A stretch of DNA of 8,384 nucleotides, taken from the NCBI GenBank assembly GCA_016220045.1, contig JACRIP010000600.1, forward strand, positions 1-8,384, given 5' to 3'. A program made the position numbers and the translations under genes. Of the stretch, positions 6,147 to 8,384 are shown one piece after another (positions within the stretch are counted from its first letter, which is position 1; the number at the start of each line of letters is the position of its first letter). The notes under the pieces were generated by a model. The model was not told the DNA's origin. It searched no databases and worked only from the letters and a program-made list of their open reading frames with translations. The DNA is from Planctomycetota bacterium. Lineage in GTDB: Bacteria; Planctomycetota; MHYJ01; WSZJ01; JACPWG01.

Positions 6147-6159
6147 GGAGGTTCGCGTG
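6147..6159 (+). promoter_or_regulatory. Ribosome binding site and GTG start deciding the yqaA start
   Basis: GGAGG (6147-6151) lies 5 nt before GTG (6157-6159). An in-frame ATG at 6106 overlaps the predicted -10 box and would be upstream of the predicted transcript, so the GTG is preferred. Confidence 0.8.
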
Positions 6160-6843
6160 CCGACTCCCGCCGCTGCCGAGGCTGCCCCCGCTCCCCAGCT
6201 CCCCGTCCCGGTGGTACGCCCATCGCGCAACCCCCTCCGCCGGATCTACCAGTGGACCCTTTCCTGGGCCGAACATCGCTTCGCCACTCTCGCGCTCTTC
6301 TTCGTTTCCTTCATCGAATCCTCGGTTTTCCCCATCCCCCCGGACGTGCTCCAGATCGCCATGACGCTGGTCCAACGCCGCCGCGCCTATTGGTTCGCTT
6401 GCGTCTCCACCATCGGCTCCACCCTCGGCGGCATCCTCGGCTATGGCATCGGCTGGTACGTGTGGTCCCAGTGGGACGGACTGCGCAATTTCTTCTTCAC
6501 CTACGTCTTCAAGCAGTCCACCTTCGACATGGTCACCCGCATCTACAAGGAATACGACGTTTGGTTCGTCTTCATCGCCGCGTTCACGCCGATTCCATAC
6601 AAGGTCTTCACCATCGCCGGCGGCGTCTGCGCGATCGCCTTCCCCAGTTTCGTCGCGGTCTCGCTGATCGGCCGGGGCGGCCGCTTCTTCCTGGTCGCGG
6701 CCATGCTCTGGTGGTTCGGCGAGAAGGTCAAGACGCTGATCGAGAAGTACTTCGAAGTCGCCACTCTGGCGCTGGTGGCGCTCGGCCTGGGCGGGTTCTA
6801 CGCGATCAAGTGGCTGAATCATCTGGTCCAGGCCTGGTTCTAA
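6157..6843 (+). CDS. yqaA: YqaA-like DedA/VTT-superfamily inner-membrane protein
   Basis: A 228-residue integral membrane protein of the YqaA branch of the DedA/SNARE-associated (VTT) superfamily. Members of the wider superfamily are linked to lipid-carrier recycling and membrane homeostasis; the role of this branch is not established. A Pro/Ala-rich, probably cytoplasmic N-tail (1-25) precedes RRIYQWTLSWAE (28-39). Hydrophobic segments lie at about 42-71 (with FIESSVFPIPPD, 52-63), 80-103, 135-160 (FTPIPYKVFTIAGG, 143-156), 163-187 and 201-220. The two Pro-containing motifs and a Gly/Arg stretch (LIGRGGRFFL, 170-179) are typical of the family. GTG is chosen as start because of GGAGG 5 nt upstream and the promoter position. 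It is followed 12 nt later by mutL. Confidence 0.9.
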   Translation: MPTPAAAEAAPAPQLPVPVVRPSRNPLRRIYQWTLSWAEHRFATLALFFVSFIESSVFPIPPDVLQIAMTLVQRRRAYWFACVSTIGSTLGGILGYGIGWYVWSQWDGLRNFFFTYVFKQSTFDMVTRIYKEYDVWFVFIAAFTPIPYKVFTIAGGVCAIAFPSFVAVSLIGRGGRFFLVAAMLWWFGEKVKTLIEKYFEVATLALVALGLGGFYAIKWLNHLVQAWF

Positions 6844-6855
6844 GCGGAATCGCCG

Positions 6856-8384
6856 ATGGGTATCATCCGGCTGTTGCCCCCGGAACTGGTCGACAAGATC
6901 GCCGCCGGCGAAGTCGTCGAGCGCCCGGCCTCCGTGGTCAAGGAGCTGATCGAGAACGCCCTCGACGCGGGCGCGCGCCACATCGAGGTCACGCTCGAAG
7001 AGGGCGGCCGCAAGCTGATCCGTATCGCCGATGACGGCCACGGCATCCCGCCGGAAGAGCTGCCGCTCGCCTTCGCCAGCCACGCCACCTCCAAGCTCGC
7101 GGCGCTCGACGGCCTGTTCGAGATCGCCACCCTGGGCTTCCGGGGCGAGGCGCTGGCCTCGGTCGGCTCCGTCGCCCAGGCGCGCATCCTGTCGCGGACG
7201 CGCGGCGCGGACGCCGGCGCGGCCATCGCCGACGAGGGCGGCCACATCGGCCCGGTCGAACCCGCCGCCGCACCCGTCGGCACCACGGTCGAAATCCGCA
7301 ATCTTTTTTTCAACGTCCCGGTGCGGCGCAAGTTCCTCAAGGACCCGAGCACGGAGTTCGGCCACGTCCAGGACGTCGTCCGCCGCTACGCCCTCGCCTA
7401 CCTCGAGGTGGCGTTCCACCTGACCCACGAAGGCCGCCGCATCTTCGCCCTGCCGCCCGCCGCCTCCCTCGTCGAGCGCATCCGCCATTTCGAGGGGGAC
7501 CAGGTCGCCGACGCGCTGTTCACGGTCGAAGCCGGCGACACGCAACTCGGGCTGCGCGCGGCCTTCGGCCCGCCCGCGCTCCATCGCGGCAACTCGGGGC
7601 TGCAGTATTTTTTCCTCAACGGGCGCTACATCAAGGACCGTCTGCTCTACAAGGCGGTCGCGGACTCCTATCGCGAGATGATCCCGCCGCGCCGCTACCC
7701 GGTCGCCTTTCTCTTTCTCACCATCGATCCGCGCGAGGTGGACGTCAACGTCCATCCGACCAAGCTGGAGGTCCGCTTCCGCAATTCGTGGCGCATCTTC
7801 CAGCTCGTGATCGGCTGCCTGCGCAGCCGCCTGCTCAAGGAGGTGGATTCGTTCGCGCTGCGGCCGGACCAGCTCGCACCCGCCGCCCGGCCGGGCGCCG
7901 CCGCACTCGCACCGTCCCCCTCCCCCGCCGCAGCACCCTTCGCGTCCGCCCTCGCACCGTCCCCCTCCCCCACCGCAGCGGGGGAGGGCTGGGGAGAGGG
8001 TAGGTCCGCGCCACCCACGGCCTCCGCCCCCCCCCACCTGCCGGGCCACCCCGCCGCCCGTCAGGAGGTGTTCCGCCGCGACCGCGACGCCTTCTTCGGC
8101 GGCGCGCCCGCTCCGGCACCCACCGCACACGGACCCTCCCCCGCCGCAGCTCCCTCCGCGTCCGCCCTCGCGTCGTCCCCCGCCCCCGCCGCAGCGGGGG
8201 AGGGCCGGGGAGAGGGCATGTCCGCGCCACCCACGGCCTCCGCCTCCCCCTCCGCCCTCCCGCTCGCCGCGCTCCCGGTCTTCGCCGGCGCCGCGCCCGG
8301 CCGGCGCTTCGCCCAGCTCCACGACAGCTACATCATCGAGGAAATCGAGGACGGCTTCCTGATCATCGACCAGCACGCGCTCCA
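6856..8384 (+). CDS. mutL: DNA mismatch repair protein MutL, 3'-truncated by window
   Basis: The first 509 codons of MutL, the ATPase that connects MutS mismatch recognition to strand incision. GHKL ATPase motifs: ELIENALDAGA (30-40, catalytic E30, Mg-binding N34), DDGHGI (59-64), FASHATSKL (73-81), LGFRGEAL (93-100) and GTTVEIRNLFFNVPVRRKFL (142-161). The transducer domain has YFFLNGRYIKDR (252-263) and DVNVHPTKLEVRF (296-308). A Pro/Ala/Ser/Gly-rich linker (about 336-478) carries two in-frame copies of a palindromic DNA repeat. The C-terminal domain begins at FAQLHDSYIIEEIEDGF, and the window ends within DQHAL, the first half of the DQHA(X)2E(X)4E endonuclease motif typical of MutL from organisms without MutH. 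GGA lies 7 nt before the ATG, a weak ribosome site; the gene likely depends on readthrough from yqaA. The frame is open throughout. Confidence 0.97.
   Translation, partial: MGIIRLLPPELVDKIAAGEVVERPASVVKELIENALDAGARHIEVTLEEGGRKLIRIADDGHGIPPEELPLAFASHATSKLAALDGLFEIATLGFRGEALASVGSVAQARILSRTRGADAGAAIADEGGHIGPVEPAAAPVGTTVEIRNLFFNVPVRRKFLKDPSTEFGHVQDVVRRYALAYLEVAFHLTHEGRRIFALPPAASLVERIRHFEGDQVADALFTVEAGDTQLGLRAAFGPPALHRGNSGLQYFFLNGRYIKDRLLYKAVADSYREMIPPRRYPVAFLFLTIDPREVDVNVHPTKLEVRFRNSWRIFQLVIGCLRSRLLKEVDSFALRPDQLAPAARPGAAALAPSPSPAAAPFASALAPSPSPTAAGEGWGEGRSAPPTASAPPHLPGHPAARQEVFRRDRDAFFGGAPAPAPTAHGPSPAAAPSASALASSPAPAAAGEGRGEGMSAPPTASASPSALPLAALPVFAGAAPGRRFAQLHDSYIIEEIEDGFLIIDQHAL
7906..8030 (+). 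repeat. In-frame repeat in mutL linker, copy 1
   Basis: A half-unit, CTCGCACCGTCCCCCTCCCC (from 7906), is repeated 45 bp later (from 7951) and there continues into a full hairpin: CCCTCCCCC (7963-7971), 8-nt loop, GGGGGAGGG (7980-7988). It encodes an Ala/Pro/Ser stretch followed by AAGEGWGEG and SAPPTASA. The block recurs at an exact offset of 216 bp (72 codons). Confidence 0.85.
8122..8246 (+). repeat. In-frame repeat in mutL linker, copy 2
   Basis: Second copy of the linker block, again a half-unit, then 45 bp later the hairpin part (8179-8189 with 8194-8204, one G-A mismatch). It encodes SPAAAPSASAL, then AAAGEGRGEG and SAPPTASA, in the same frame as copy 1. By hand alignment the 56-nt core matches copy 1 at 49 positions, so the copies have diverged and are not a recent assembly artefact. 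Confidence 0.85.

Noticed and set aside
2378..6223. A 1281-codon minus-strand open frame
   Set aside because: It overlaps the real radical SAM and folE genes in a different frame and is Arg/Pro/Ala-rich with no recognisable domain.
991..6843. A 1950-codon open frame on the plus strand
   Set aside because: It crosses hyuA and hyuB out of frame and runs antisense to the radical SAM gene and folE. Only its last 228 codons (the YqaA-like protein) resemble a family; the rest follows from high GC and few stop codons.
7906..8246. CRISPR-like array in mutL
   Set aside because: There are only two diverged blocks, both in frame and coding, with no uniform spacers and no cas genes nearby.
5851..8376. 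An N-terminal extension of FolE across the minus strand opposite yqaA and mutL
   Set aside because: It is antisense to two well-recognised genes and reads as low-complexity Gly/Arg/Ala. The FolE domain and a good promoter place the start at 5850.

Overview
The window comes from a very GC-rich bacterial chromosome (about 70% G+C by eye) with tightly packed genes. The MutL N-terminus, the YqaA-type membrane protein and the dispersed palindromic repeats look most like Planctomycetota or another PVC-group lineage. That placement rests on remembered family resemblance, not on a search, and should be held loosely. No phage, plasmid, transposase, CRISPR, tRNA or rRNA signal was seen.

Layout: (1) 1-2884, plus strand: the 3' two thirds of hyuA and a complete hyuB, the two subunits of an ATP-dependent hydantoinase/oxoprolinase-type enzyme, 3 nt apart. 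(2) 2885-3255: a 371-nt convergent intergenic region packed with repeats: a GTAGGGGC-type hairpin, a degenerate C-rich element, a 25-bp hairpin built of hexanucleotide repeats, and a C/G-rich palindrome. (3) 3256-5850, minus strand: folE (GTP cyclohydrolase I) followed by a B12-binding-like radical SAM protein of unknown function, separated by a 93-nt spacer holding a degenerate 7-bp tandem repeat. (4) 5851-6156: a divergent promoter region with a good sigma70-like promoter on each side (both with 17-nt spacers) and a 125-bp inverted-repeat element between them. (5) 6157-8384, plus strand: a YqaA/DedA-like membrane protein and, 12 nt on, mutL, which runs off the window.

The protein-coding content is mostly housekeeping or common accessory metabolism: cyclic-amide hydrolysis (HyuAB), the first step of pterin/folate synthesis (FolE), mismatch repair (MutL), an inner-membrane DedA-superfamily protein, and one uncharacterised radical SAM enzyme. 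I see no clearly new multi-gene system. The unusual material is the repeat landscape. The same palindromic element occurs once between genes (3171-3226) and twice in frame inside the mutL linker (7954-8009 and 8170-8225). There is also a perfect hexamer-built hairpin, a G11 tract in the folE leader, and a possible frameshift at the hyuB 3' end. Very long open frames antisense to the real genes are by-products of the base composition.
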